DNA of 47,206 nucleotides from Candidatus Thermochlorobacter aerophilus (GTDB lineage Bacteria; Bacteroidota; Chlorobiia; Chlorobiales; Thermochlorobacteraceae): positions 70,038 to 117,243 of the forward strand of contig PHFL01000068.1 of assembly GCA_002794105.1 (NCBI GenBank), in the 5' to 3' direction. Position 1 is the first letter of the stretch. Each line of letters opens with the position of its first letter. Shown in pieces: positions 9,044 through 17,802 of the stretch. Made by a program: the position numbers and the translations under genes. Below the pieces are notes generated by a model. That model worked only from the letters and a program-made list of their open reading frames with translations, was not told the origin of the DNA and ran no database searches.

Positions 9044-10297
9044 ATGAATCACTTTGCCCGCCCTATTGAGGCTCAGTTGCCCATTTTGCCCAACCCATCT
9101 GCTTCCAAAGAAACGCTGTGCAGTGCGTGCGGTCTTTGTCAGGTGCGTGCATGGCCTGCGAAGGAAAGTTTTCAGAGTTGTGTCTTTGAGCTTGGCTGGC
9201 TTGGCGAGGCTGAAGCGGCGCTGTATGGTCGAGAGCGCGCGTTGGATAATCTTGAAGAGATGCGTTTTGGCATCATGCGTGCGCGCTACATAGCGCGACT
9301 CAATCCTGCTATTCCTGACGCTCAGTGGAGCGGCATTGTTACTCGGCTAGCTGCAAAGGTCTTCGAAAGCGGCTTGGTTGAAGCCGTTGCCACACTGCAC
9401 CGCAGCAAAGTGGATTACTTTTTGCCTGAACCTGTGCTGGCACGCTCTGTGGCGGAGATTTACGCCGCACGTGGCAACAAGCCCGTCATTTCGCCGACAC
9501 TCAAAAGTTTAGACACGGCGTATCGAAAAGGTATCAAATCGCTTTTGGTCATTGGCGCCTCCTGCCATATTCATGTTCTGCGCGATTTTCAACGCCGATT
9601 CCCTTACCTGCAGGATATGCAGATTTTCACCATCGGCATTCCGTGTGTAGATAACGTCAAACCCAGAATGCTTAGATGGATTCTTGGGCGCATTTCCAAA
9701 TCGCCAAATACGGTTCGGCACTACGAATTCATGCAGGACTTCACGGTGCATCTCAAACATGAAAATGGCGAGCTTGAAAAAGTGCCGTATTTCTCACTTC
9801 CTCAAGAACTTTCCCAGCCCGAGATTTTTGCACCAAGTTGCATGAGCTGTTTCGACTACATGAACAGTCTTTCCGACATCACCATCGGCTATGCGGCTGC
9901 GCCGCTGGTCAAAGATGAAAAACGCCAGTTCATCATTGTTCGCACAGAAAAAGGTGAGCAGCTGTTCAATCTTATCAAAGATGAGCTTGAGTTTTTCCCA
10001 GAAGAATCTTCCGGCGATTGCACCGATGCCGTCAAAATGAACGTAAAAGCCATGCTGGCACGCTGGCGGCTCAACCCGAAACCAACTGGTCGGCGCATTC
10101 CGATTTGGCTTGGCAAAATCATGGCTTTCTTGCTTTCAAAATTCAGTTTCAAAGGCTTAGAGTTTGCACGCTACTCCATTGACTTTCACCTCATCCGCAA
10201 TTACTACTTCGTCAAGACCTACTATCCCGAAAAACTTCAGACCCTTGTGCCTCAACATGTCTATCGACTTTTGGAGAAATACGGCTTTGAAGCCTAA
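9044..10297 (+). CDS. bciB: 8-vinyl reductase BciB (divinyl (proto)chlorophyllide a 8-vinyl reductase)
   Basis: BciB reduces the 8-vinyl group of divinyl chlorophyll precursors using reduced ferredoxin; it is an FrhB-type flavin/iron-sulfur enzyme. Cysteines in CSACGLC (Cys26, 29, 32) with Cys46, PCVDN (Cys201) and CMSCFDY (Cys266, 269) are the expected cluster ligands. Segments such as VVHYEFMQDF-like RHYEFMQDF, PSCMSCFDYMNSL, GLEFARYSID and the end RNYYFVKTYYPEKL agree strikingly with the cyanobacterial enzyme (Slr1923 type) as I recall it. The ATG at 9044 is preceded by AAAGGAG (9031-9037) and gives 417 residues; the open frame reaches back to 8939 without support. Among Chlorobi, BciB rather than BciA is known from Chloroherpeton and some others. 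Confidence 0.92.
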   Translation: MNHFARPIEAQLPILPNPSASKETLCSACGLCQVRAWPAKESFQSCVFELGWLGEAEAALYGRERALDNLEEMRFGIMRARYIARLNPAIPDAQWSGIVTRLAAKVFESGLVEAVATLHRSKVDYFLPEPVLARSVAEIYAARGNKPVISPTLKSLDTAYRKGIKSLLVIGASCHIHVLRDFQRRFPYLQDMQIFTIGIPCVDNVKPRMLRWILGRISKSPNTVRHYEFMQDFTVHLKHENGELEKVPYFSLPQELSQPEIFAPSCMSCFDYMNSLSDITIGYAAAPLVKDEKRQFIIVRTEKGEQLFNLIKDELEFFPEESSGDCTDAVKMNVKAMLARWRLNPKPTGRRIPIWLGKIMAFLLSKFSFKGLEFARYSIDFHLIRNYYFVKTYYPEKLQTLVPQHVYRLLEKYGFEA

Positions 10298-10330
10298 CAC
10301 CATAATATCGCTTGCGCCCAGCCCCACCTT

Positions 10331-10490
10331 GTCATGCCTCAGCGGAGCAAAGCACCCACATCGGACATGGATTCCTCGCTATCGCTCGGAATGACACTTT
10401 CGGTTCGTCATGCTCAGCGGAGCGAAGCATCGCTGGATGGACTTCACCCTGTCTGCTGGCGCAGACGTCCCTCTCCTTTGCAAGCAGAGG
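10331..10490. repeat. Hairpin-rich intergenic repeat cluster
   Basis: Two near-identical units lie in the gap between convergent bciB and the esterase gene: TCATGCCTCAGCGGAGCAAAG (from 10332) and TCATGCTCAGCGGAGCGAAG (from 10408), 76 bases apart. Between them, ATTCC…GGAAT (10371-10392) is a small inverted repeat with the text CTCGCTATCGCTC. Then GTCTGC-TGGC-GCAGAC (10451-10466) is a perfect 6-bp hairpin, and CCTCT/AGAGG (10470-10474, 10486-10490) another. The composition resembles dispersed, short palindromic intergenic repeats seen in many bacterial genomes. It may serve as a bidirectional terminator. Copy number elsewhere cannot be judged here. Confidence 0.6.
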
Positions 10491-10538
10491 AACAATAGGG
10501 TAAGGTCAACTTTATGCCTTATTGGTATCGCATCTCGC

Positions 10539-12059
10539 CTATTTGAGCAGCACCATTTTGCGCGTTTGGGAAAATTCATCGGCACGAAGTTGATAGAAGT
10601 AAATGCCTGAAGAGAGATTTTGCGCAGAAAATTGTAGCTCATAGCGTCCCACATCTTGCTTTTGGCTCACCAGTGTAGCGACTTCTCGACCAAGCACATC
10701 AAACACTTTCAAGCTCACGTTGCTTGGTTTTGCCAGTGCGTAGGCAATGGTGGTGCTTGGGTTAAATGGATTCGGATAATTCTGTTCCAGATAAAATGCT
10801 TTGGGCAAAGCGCCTTCACTTTTGCGCGCTGCTGATGTCGACGCAAAAAAGTAGGTTAGCATATCGCCCAGCAAGGCACGCCAATTTCCCCACGAGTGTC
10901 CTTCATTCACTTCACGGTAGCGCATAGGATAGCCTTTTGCTTCCAGTATGCGCCTCAAGGCACGCGTGTTGTTTTCGCCGTCAAAGAACGTGCCTGTGGA
11001 AAGGAAAAATTTTAGCGGCAATTGTTCTCTGCGTTCGTATTCGGTCAGGAGACTTAACGCTGTCCATAGCGCTGGCGACTGCATGGCAATCAAGCCGAAG
11101 GTTTGTGCCGCATGGAGTCCGAAGTAAGCCGCATTCACGCCGCCCAGCGAGGTGCCTAAAATTGCCCGATGTGCGGCACGCCGCTCTGTTCGATAGAGTG
11201 AATCAATATGCGGCACCAGCTCGTCTGCGACAAACTTGAGATAGTTAGCATTCATCACCAATTCCGATGCCCGACGGTTCTGAGAAAGATTGTCTGGATT
11301 TCTTGGGTCAATGAACACGGCAATTACGGGCTGAATGCGGCGTTCGGCAATCAGGTTATCCAAGACGATGAGCATGCTTCCCATGGCGTCGTTGGCGTAT
11401 TCATGTCCGTCGGTAACATAAATGGTGGGGAGTCGTGTGTCTTGTGCCGCGTGGTATCCAAACGGCGTATAGACACGATACTGCACGCGGTAACCTAACC
11501 ATCTGCTCTCTATGCGCAAGGGTTCGGAGAGAGTGCCACGCTGTGCAGTTCGCAGAATCAAGTCACTTGAGGGGCGATAGTTGGGCATGCGCAGTTCGGA
11601 GTTGGGTCCGAATCCGCTCATTTGCGTAAAGGGGTTGTATGGGTCTAAAATCCAAGTAGAGCCATTGAGCACGATTTTGTAGTCGAGACGAGCGTCGCTT
11701 GGAAAGCTTTGCTCCAGTATCCAGATGTCGGAATTTGGCAAGAGTGTGCCACTGCTACGAATTTGCGATGCGCTTCCCCAGCTGTTGAAATCGCCGTTCC
11801 AGCGCACGCTATTGGCACTGCCGCGATAGAGAAATGCCACAGAGTCGCCCAGCGCAAATGGAATGCGCCGTGCTTCTACGAGCGCCGACCAAAACGCATT
11901 CAATCGTGCTCTACCTACAGAATCCACATTCTGCACGCACAACTGATAGAGTGTATCTTTCCACGCACGAAACGATGAAAAGCTCTCCAGCGCTGGCTGT
12001 GCCTCTAAGCGCCATGCAGTCAGCAGAGCGCAGATGATAAGCGTAAGAAGTTTTTTCAT
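10539..12059 (-). CDS. Secreted esterase with T9SS type A sorting domain
   Basis: This 506-residue protein has a signal peptide (to about AQP, residue 22). An E-set/carbohydrate-binding-like domain follows around residues 65-160 (RWNGDFNSWG). Next is an enterochelin-esterase/esterase-D type alpha/beta hydrolase with nucleophile motif GTSLGG and a late His in NEGHSWGNW. The last 80 residues are a T9SS C-terminal signal: NYPNPFNPSTTIAY, then KVFDVLGREV, LSSGIYFYQL and a terminal KMVLLK. The protein should therefore cross the outer membrane by type IX secretion and be released or anchored. The substrate is not predictable. It is divergent from the small secreted protein gene, only 38 bases away. 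Confidence 0.88.
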   Translation of the reverse strand: MKKLLTLIICALLTAWRLEAQPALESFSSFRAWKDTLYQLCVQNVDSVGRARLNAFWSALVEARRIPFALGDSVAFLYRGSANSVRWNGDFNSWGSASQIRSSGTLLPNSDIWILEQSFPSDARLDYKIVLNGSTWILDPYNPFTQMSGFGPNSELRMPNYRPSSDLILRTAQRGTLSEPLRIESRWLGYRVQYRVYTPFGYHAAQDTRLPTIYVTDGHEYANDAMGSMLIVLDNLIAERRIQPVIAVFIDPRNPDNLSQNRRASELVMNANYLKFVADELVPHIDSLYRTERRAAHRAILGTSLGGVNAAYFGLHAAQTFGLIAMQSPALWTALSLLTEYERREQLPLKFFLSTGTFFDGENNTRALRRILEAKGYPMRYREVNEGHSWGNWRALLGDMLTYFFASTSAARKSEGALPKAFYLEQNYPNPFNPSTTIAYALAKPSNVSLKVFDVLGREVATLVSQKQDVGRYELQFSAQNLSSGIYFYQLRADEFSQTRKMVLLK

Positions 12060-12097
12060 GTCGTTTTGCTAATTATGGAGTTACTTGCTCAAATTAC

Positions 12098-12595
12098 ATG
12101 ATGGAATTTAGGTGTAAAGCTTTTGCCGTGATTGTCGTCTTTCTCTTCATCTGGTTGATGAGCGGTCTTGTGTCGCCACCGCCTGTGCAGGCGCAGTCCA
12201 ACAAATTTCCTATTGAAATCAAATGGCGTGGGCATGACCGTGTGGGTGATAGTTTGGTCAAGTTGCTCAAAGCACACATTCAGCGCTCACCGTCACTACA
12301 GCTTGTTGAAGCTCAGGGCGCGCAAATTCGCTTGGTCCTTATCCTCACCACGATGGAATCGCCCGTGTTTCAACTTCTGGCAAAAAATCGCCTCATTGGC
12401 AAGCACGAAATTGCATCGCAGTATGCGGTCATTTGGGTCTCATCCATACCCGGTGAAATGCCATGGTATCTTGCCGACCAAACCGGTATGTGTCCGCCCA
12501 ATTCTCAACTCAACGACTTGGCACAACAGTTGATTGAAGTTACTACCGAAGATATTTTGCCCCACTTTAGACGCATGATTCGCTTCATCAAGTAA
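12098..12595 (+). CDS. Small secreted or membrane-anchored protein of unknown function
   Basis: The protein has 165 residues. A hydrophobic N-terminal helix (FAVIVVFLFIWLMSGLV) ends near PVQAQS, as in a signal peptide, and a compact mixed domain follows. No known family was recognised. The start could be either ATG of the tandem ATGATG at 12098. The next gene begins 15 bases after its stop, so the two are probably cotranscribed. The upstream gap to the divergent esterase is only 38 bases, so its promoter must lie inside the esterase's coding sequence. Confidence 0.7.
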   Translation: MMEFRCKAFAVIVVFLFIWLMSGLVSPPPVQAQSNKFPIEIKWRGHDRVGDSLVKLLKAHIQRSPSLQLVEAQGAQIRLVLILTTMESPVFQLLAKNRLIGKHEIASQYAVIWVSSIPGEMPWYLADQTGMCPPNSQLNDLAQQLIEVTTEDILPHFRRMIRFIK

Positions 12596-12610
12596 TTCAC
12601 TGCACCGTGT

Positions 12611-13777
12611 ATGTATCAATCGCACTATTCTCGCTTTCTATGTGCAGCGCCGAACCGACTGCACTTTGCCGCTCACAGCCATCACCTTTGGCTTGATGTC
12701 ACACGCGAGGCGCACTTGCAATACTGGGACGACAGTGCCAAATACGCCGACAAAAAATGGGCTTACATTTTCTCAACCGTCATTGCCGAAGCACAACGCC
12801 ACATCTCTGCCATCCTTGACCTTTCTCATCCCGAACAAATTGTCTTTGCACCCAACACGCACGAATTTGTCGCACGTCTCTTTTCTTCATTAGATTGGTC
12901 AAAGCCCGTCAAAATTCTGACCACCGATAGCGAGTTCTACAGTTTCTCACGCCAAGCAATGCGCCTGCAAGAAGCCATGCCGACTTACTTTAGTGTGCAT
13001 AGAGTTCCCGCTGAACCTTTCGAGAGTTTTGAGGCTCGATTTCGTGAAGCCATCGTGCGTGAGCGCTACGACATGATTTTCTTCAGCCATGTATTTTTCA
13101 ATTCAGGCTTCGTTATCTCTGACTTGGATAGCCTTGTTGCCAGTGTGCCTTCACCTGAAACGCTTGTTGTGATTGATGGCTATCACGGTTTTTGTGCCAT
13201 TCCTACCTCGCTTCGTCGAATTGAATCGCGTGTTTTTTATCTCTCTGGCGGATACAAGTATGCGCAGAGTGGCGAAGGAGTCTGTTTTTTGGTTGTGCCG
13301 CAATCTTGCGCGTTGCGACCGATTTTCACAGGTTGGTTTGCCGAACTTGCTACGCTTGCCGAGTCGCCTTCCCATGAGGTGACCTATCAGCACGATGGCT
13401 TGCGTTTTGCTGGTGCCACTTTCGACCCAAGCGGGCTCTACCGTTTTAATGCGGCGATGCGTTGGTTTGCCGCACAGCGCCTCAGCGTTGAACGTATTCA
13501 CAGCTATGTTGTGCGGCTGCAAGAGTATTTTTTACAGCGACTTGAACAGGAACCGATTCGTGCGCTGCCGCTTTCGGCTTTGCGTCCACCCAGACATCTG
13601 ACACTGCGTGGTCACTTTCTCACCTTTGAACTGGACAATGCCATCGAGCTCGAAAAGCAACTTTTGGAAAGAGATGTCTACATTGACCGTCGCGCCAATC
13701 GTCTGCGTTTTGGATTTGGGCTCTACCACACAGAAGCCGAAGTTGATGCCCTGATTGAAAGGCTTCTTACGCTCTAA
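12611..13777 (+). CDS. Class-V aminotransferase/kynureninase-like PLP enzyme
   Basis: The protein has 388 residues of PLP fold type I. The start (LHFAAHSHHLW) and the later segments VFAPNTHEFV, VVIDGYHGFCAIP (the PLP-ring Asp strand) and LSGGYKYAQSGEG are the class-V/kynureninase pattern; Lys216 is the expected Schiff-base lysine. The C-terminal small domain ends RRANRLRFGFGLYHTEAEVD. It is probably cytosolic. It follows the small secreted protein gene by 15 bases and converges on the DegT-type gene with an 18-base gap. Whether it is a kynureninase, cysteine desulfurase-like or another lyase cannot be told. Confidence 0.8.
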   Translation: MYQSHYSRFLCAAPNRLHFAAHSHHLWLDVTREAHLQYWDDSAKYADKKWAYIFSTVIAEAQRHISAILDLSHPEQIVFAPNTHEFVARLFSSLDWSKPVKILTTDSEFYSFSRQAMRLQEAMPTYFSVHRVPAEPFESFEARFREAIVRERYDMIFFSHVFFNSGFVISDLDSLVASVPSPETLVVIDGYHGFCAIPTSLRRIESRVFYLSGGYKYAQSGEGVCFLVVPQSCALRPIFTGWFAELATLAESPSHEVTYQHDGLRFAGATFDPSGLYRFNAAMRWFAAQRLSVERIHSYVVRLQEYFLQRLEQEPIRALPLSALRPPRHLTLRGHFLTFELDNAIELEKQLLERDVYIDRRANRLRFGFGLYHTEAEVDALIERLLTL

Positions 13778-13795
13778 ATCTGGCAGCAAATTTTG

Positions 13796-14905
13796 CTACA
13801 CAAGTTGCACTTCTAAGGATTTCATGACAGTTGCCACGTGCTCAATCATTTCTTCGGTAAGTTCAGCATACATTGGCAGCGAAAGAATCTGATGCATCTG
13901 CGACGCCGCTACGGGGAAATCCTGCGCGCTGTATCCAAAGCGCTGATATGCTTTGAGCAAAGGCAGTGGCGTGGGGTAGTGAATACTGGTCTCGACGCCT
14001 TCCGCCTTCAGTTTTTCCATCACTTGCTGGCGGTTAGCGACTCGCACGACAAAAAGATGATACACATGCCGAGAATACTCAGGCGCTTTTGGCAACACGA
14101 TGCCTAAATCTGCCAGATGCTTTCGGTAAAGGTCTGCATTGCGCCGGCGTGCTTCTGTCCATTTTTCCAAATGTGGCAGCTTGACGCTTAGAATAGCGGC
14201 TTGCAAGCTATCTAAGCGGCTGTTGCGTCCTTCAATTTCATGTTCGTTTTTCTTAGGCTGTCCGTGGTTTGCAATCAGGCGAGCCACACGGGCAATTTCA
14301 TCGTTGTTGGTGACCATCGCACCAGCATCGCCGTAGGCACCTAAATTTTTCCCTGGATAAAAGCTGAATGAGGCACAATCGCCCAGCGTGCCAGTCATCT
14401 TGCCTTTGTAAGTTGCTCCATGCGACTGCGCACAATCTTCCATCACTTTGAGTCCATATTTTCGTGCAATCGCCAAAATTTCATCCATTTCTGCAGGCAA
14501 GCCATAGAGATGCACTGGCACAATGGCTTTGGTGCGCGGCGTAATTTTTTCTTCAATCTTTGAAGGGTCAATCGTATAGTAATCTGGTAGAATATCTACA
14601 AACACGGGCGTTGCGCCGATGTTAGAGACCGCCTCTGAAGTTGAAATCCAAGAGTTTGCAGGCACAATCACTTCATCTCCAGCGCCAATTCCCATTGCCT
14701 TGAGCAAAATTTCCAGTGAATCTGTGCCATTGGCACAACTGATGCAATGCTTGACACCAAGGTATTGTGCAAAGGCTTCTTCAAAGGCTTTGACATATTT
14801 GCCGCCTACAAATGTTACTTCGTTAATTACATTAGCAATAGCTTGGTCAATTTCTGCTTTCAGACTCTGATATTGCGCTTTGAGGTCTACGAAGGGTACT
14901 TTCAT
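13796..14905 (-). CDS. DegT/DnrJ/EryC1/StrS-family sugar aminotransferase
   Basis: PLP enzymes of this family usually aminate UDP- or dTDP-keto-sugars for surface glycans. The N-terminus VPFVDLKAQYQSLK is the family hallmark. CANGTDSLEILLKA binds the cofactor phosphate, VMEDCAQSHGA holds the PLP Asp, and Lys186 in SFYPGKNLGAYGDAGA is the Schiff-base lysine. The C-terminal half (RHVYHLFVVRV, SIHYPTPLPLLKAY) matches as well. The ATG at 14903-14905 gives 369 residues; the frame extends to a TTG at 14935, which is less likely. The gene is single on its strand, and the substrate sugar is unknown. A link with the polysaccharide genes at 33-39 kb is possible but not shown. Confidence 0.92.
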   Translation of the reverse strand: MKVPFVDLKAQYQSLKAEIDQAIANVINEVTFVGGKYVKAFEEAFAQYLGVKHCISCANGTDSLEILLKAMGIGAGDEVIVPANSWISTSEAVSNIGATPVFVDILPDYYTIDPSKIEEKITPRTKAIVPVHLYGLPAEMDEILAIARKYGLKVMEDCAQSHGATYKGKMTGTLGDCASFSFYPGKNLGAYGDAGAMVTNNDEIARVARLIANHGQPKKNEHEIEGRNSRLDSLQAAILSVKLPHLEKWTEARRRNADLYRKHLADLGIVLPKAPEYSRHVYHLFVVRVANRQQVMEKLKAEGVETSIHYPTPLPLLKAYQRFGYSAQDFPVAASQMHQILSLPMYAELTEEMIEHVATVMKSLEVQLV

Positions 14906-14932
14906 CTGAGTTTGTTTTTTGGTGTTTGATTG

Positions 14933-14955
14933 CAATCTCTACGCCACAGAGATTG
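14933..14955. promoter_or_regulatory. Inverted repeat upstream of the DegT-type gene
   Basis: CAATCTCT (14933-14940) and AGAGATTG (14948-14955) form a perfect 8-bp inverted repeat with a 7-base spacer, 28 bases before the ATG at 14905. It could be an operator or a hairpin in the mRNA leader. No T-run follows on either strand, so a terminator for the upstream gene is less likely. Confidence 0.35.
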
Positions 14956-15055
14956 AATAATGGTTCCAATTAATACCCATTTTTTGTTTGAGCACTCGCT
15001 CTTTTTGCATTTCTTACTTGCCTGCGCTCATTCCCGAATGTTTTATCTCTCTCTT

Positions 15056-17185
15056 CTACTTTGTAATGCCTAACTGACTCATTATGAAGGCATATTCAAA
15101 CGCAATTTCTTTCAGTCTATCAAACCTGCCGCTTGCGCCGCTGTGTCCTGCGGACATGTTAATTTTTAGCAGCAGTGGGTTTTTGTCTGTTTTAAGTGTG
15201 CGCAGTTTCGCCACATACTTTGCTGGCTCCCAGTACATGACCTGACTATCGTTGAGCGATGTGGTCACCAAAATGGCTGGATAATTTTTTGCGGCTAAGT
15301 TGGTGTAAGGACAATACTGCTTGATGTAATCGTATTCCGCTTTCACTTTTGGATTTCCCCACTCTAAAAATTCGCCTACGGTCAAGGGCAGACTTTCATC
15401 AAGCATCGTGTTGATGACATCCACAAAAGGCACGCCCAGATGCGCCACTTTGCATATATCGGGACGCAAGTTCAAGACCGCGCCAATCAGCAATCCGCCT
15501 GCACTTGCACCTTGAATCGCTAAGCGATTTGGCGATGTGTATTTTTCCTTGAACAGATGCTCGGCACAAGCAATGAAATCGGTAAAAGTGTTCATCTTTT
15601 TCATCATCTTGCCGTTCTCGTGCCATTCTTCGCCCATCTCGCCACCGCCGCGAATGTGTGCAATCGCAAAGAGCATTCCCCGCTCCAGCAGCGAAAGGCG
15701 CGGAATGCTAAACGAAGCATCTATTGAAATACCATATGAACCGTAGCCATAGAGCAAGGCTGGCGCATTGCCATCTTTCTTGAACCCTTTTTTATAGACC
15801 AGTGAGATAGGAATTTTCGTACCATCTGATGCTGTGGCAAAAATTCGCTCACTCTGAAATTGCGACTTATCGTAACCACCGACTATTTCAGTTTCCTTCA
15901 GAAGTTTTTGCTCACGCGTATCGAGATTGTATTCAAATACGGAAGGCGGCGTCACCAACGACTGATACCCATATCGATACAGATTGGTCTCAAATTCTGG
16001 ATTTGCATATGGATAGGCATCATATGTCGGTTCAGGGAAAGAAATCGTGTGCGATTCTTGGTTCGTGAGGTTCGTTACGCGAATCTTTAGCAATCCGCCC
16101 TCACGCTCCTGCACCACCAAATGATTAGCAAAGACTTCCACTTCTTCCAACTTTACATCAGGACGGTGTGGAATGATTTCCGTCCACTCCGTTGGCTTTT
16201 CAACCGGTGCCGTGACCAAGCGGAAATTCTTTGCATTCTTGTTGGTGCGAATGTAGAACAAGCCATTGCGATGCTCAACTGTGTATTTATGCTTTTCTTC
16301 ACGCGGCAAAATCACCTTGAAACTGCCCATGGGCTGATTGCTTGGCAAGTAGGAAAATTCATATGTCTCAGAGCTCGCTGACCCATGCAGGATATACTTG
16401 AGGTCGCGTGTGCGCGTTACAAACAGCCGATACAGTTCATCTTTTTCTTCATAGATGAGTTCGTCGGTATCGACAGGCTGACCGACCTTGTGCCGAAAAA
16501 GTTTGTGACTGCGTTTGGTGGTTGCATCTTCTTGCGTGTAAAATAAAGTCTGATTGTCAGCCGCCCACTCTGCGCCTGTTACACGCTCAATTTTTTCGTC
16601 ATAGAGTTGACCTGTTTTCAGATTCTTGATTTGTAGCACATACTGCCGAAAGCCTGTGAGGTCTAATGAATACGCCAAAAGTTCGCCATTGTCGCTGACA
16701 GCATACTCGCCTAATGCAATGAAAGGTTTGTCTTTGCCCAATTCGTTGAGGTCAAGCAAAATTTCTTCTGTCCCCTCTTCCATGGAGCCTTGTTTGCGGC
16801 AGTAGATGCCATACTGCTTGCCTTCTTCGTAGCGCACATAGTACCAATAGTTGCCTTTTTTGTAAGGTACACTTAAATCCGTTTCTTTGATGCGTCCTCT
16901 CATTTCTTTGTAAAGCGCCTCTTCGAAGGCTTTGATGCCAGCGGTCATGGCGTCGGTGTAGGCATTTTCCTGCTCAAGGTAGCGGATGACCTCGGGGTTA
17001 GATTTTTCGCGCAGCCAGTAGTAGTTATCCGTGCGGGTTTCGCCATGCAGCACGTCAGTTTTTGGAATGACTTTGGCAACTGGCGGTTTTGGCACTGATT
17101 TTTTCTGCGCCTCTGCGTCAGGCGTCTCAATGAGCGATGTTAAAATGAGCATAGCTTGCAGTGTAAAAAGAGTTCGTAAAAGCAT
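15056..17185 (-). CDS. ptrB: Oligopeptidase B (S9A), exported
   Basis: Oligopeptidase B cleaves short peptides after Arg or Lys. The 709 residues comprise a likely signal peptide (hydrophobic to about TSLIETPDAEA), a propeller region and the hydrolase domain. The triad appears as Ser561 in QGASAGG, about Asp646 in SLNDSQV and His681 in SAGHSG. The text RGGGEMGEEWHENGKMMKK next to the active site separates it from the proline-specific paralogue at 1143-3278. It starts 29 bases after trpG/pabA and so is probably the last gene of the bchD operon. A typical cytosolic PtrB has no signal peptide, so the N-terminal extension suggests a periplasmic form. Confidence 0.9.
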   Translation of the reverse strand: MLLRTLFTLQAMLILTSLIETPDAEAQKKSVPKPPVAKVIPKTDVLHGETRTDNYYWLREKSNPEVIRYLEQENAYTDAMTAGIKAFEEALYKEMRGRIKETDLSVPYKKGNYWYYVRYEEGKQYGIYCRKQGSMEEGTEEILLDLNELGKDKPFIALGEYAVSDNGELLAYSLDLTGFRQYVLQIKNLKTGQLYDEKIERVTGAEWAADNQTLFYTQEDATTKRSHKLFRHKVGQPVDTDELIYEEKDELYRLFVTRTRDLKYILHGSASSETYEFSYLPSNQPMGSFKVILPREEKHKYTVEHRNGLFYIRTNKNAKNFRLVTAPVEKPTEWTEIIPHRPDVKLEEVEVFANHLVVQEREGGLLKIRVTNLTNQESHTISFPEPTYDAYPYANPEFETNLYRYGYQSLVTPPSVFEYNLDTREQKLLKETEIVGGYDKSQFQSERIFATASDGTKIPISLVYKKGFKKDGNAPALLYGYGSYGISIDASFSIPRLSLLERGMLFAIAHIRGGGEMGEEWHENGKMMKKMNTFTDFIACAEHLFKEKYTSPNRLAIQGASAGGLLIGAVLNLRPDICKVAHLGVPFVDVINTMLDESLPLTVGEFLEWGNPKVKAEYDYIKQYCPYTNLAAKNYPAILVTTSLNDSQVMYWEPAKYVAKLRTLKTDKNPLLLKINMSAGHSGASGRFDRLKEIAFEYAFIMSQLGITK

Positions 17186-17214
17186 TGCTACTTTAAGGGA
17201 AAGAAGTTCTGAAA

Positions 17215-17778
17215 TTACAACTCAAGAAAATTTTTGAGCATTTTTTTGCCCTCTGTGGTCATGATGGATTCAGGATGGAACTGCACGCCGTAGAGTTTTT
17301 TTTCTTCGCATGCTATTGCCATAATGAGCCCATCGTCTGTCCATGCCGTCACGTTCAGGAGGTTGGGCAGAGTTTGGCGCTCGACAATGAGCGAGTGATA
17401 GCGCGTTGCCTGAAACGGGTTCTGCACATCTTTGAAGAGCGCACTGCCATCATGCCAAATCCATGAAACTTTGCCATGCTTCGGCTCTGGCGCTCGCACG
17501 ACCTTGCCGCCTAAGGCTTCCGCAATGGATTGATGCCCTAAGCAGACACCCAGAATCGGAATTTCACCTTGCAAGGCTTTGATGAGTGGCACCGAAATGC
17601 CTGCCTCTTTGGGCGTGCAGGGTCCGGGAGAGATTACAATTTTTTCTGGCCTCATTTTGCGAATCTCATCAAGACAAATTGCATCGTTGCGATAGACTTG
17701 CAGTTCGGCACCCAGCTCGCCCAAATACTGCACAAGGTTGTATGTAAAGGAATCGTAATTATCAATGACTAAAATCAT
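17215..17778 (-). CDS. trpG: Glutamine amidotransferase, anthranilate/aminodeoxychorismate synthase component II
   Basis: This class I glutaminase releases ammonia for TrpE or PabB. The 187-residue protein starts [20 protein letters not shown]. Cys79 in GVCLGHQ is the nucleophile, and His168 and Glu170 in FHPESIMT complete the triad. Sequence alone does not separate TrpG from PabA, and one protein often serves both pathways. It begins 24 bases after bchD and ends 29 bases before oligopeptidase B, so all three form an apparent operon. No trpE or pabB is in the window. Confidence 0.92.
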   Translation of the reverse strand: MILVIDNYDSFTYNLVQYLGELGAELQVYRNDAICLDEIRKMRPEKIVISPGPCTPKEAGISVPLIKALQGEIPILGVCLGHQSIAEALGGKVVRAPEPKHGKVSWIWHDGSALFKDVQNPFQATRYHSLIVERQTLPNLLNVTAWTDDGLIMAIACEEKKLYGVQFHPESIMTTEGKKMLKNFLEL

Positions 17779-17802
17779 GGCTGTTGTGGTATGATGTCAA
17801 AC

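Noticed and set aside
10298..10538. CRISPR array
   Set aside because: Only two repeat units, unequal and with palindromic spacer text; no cas genes.
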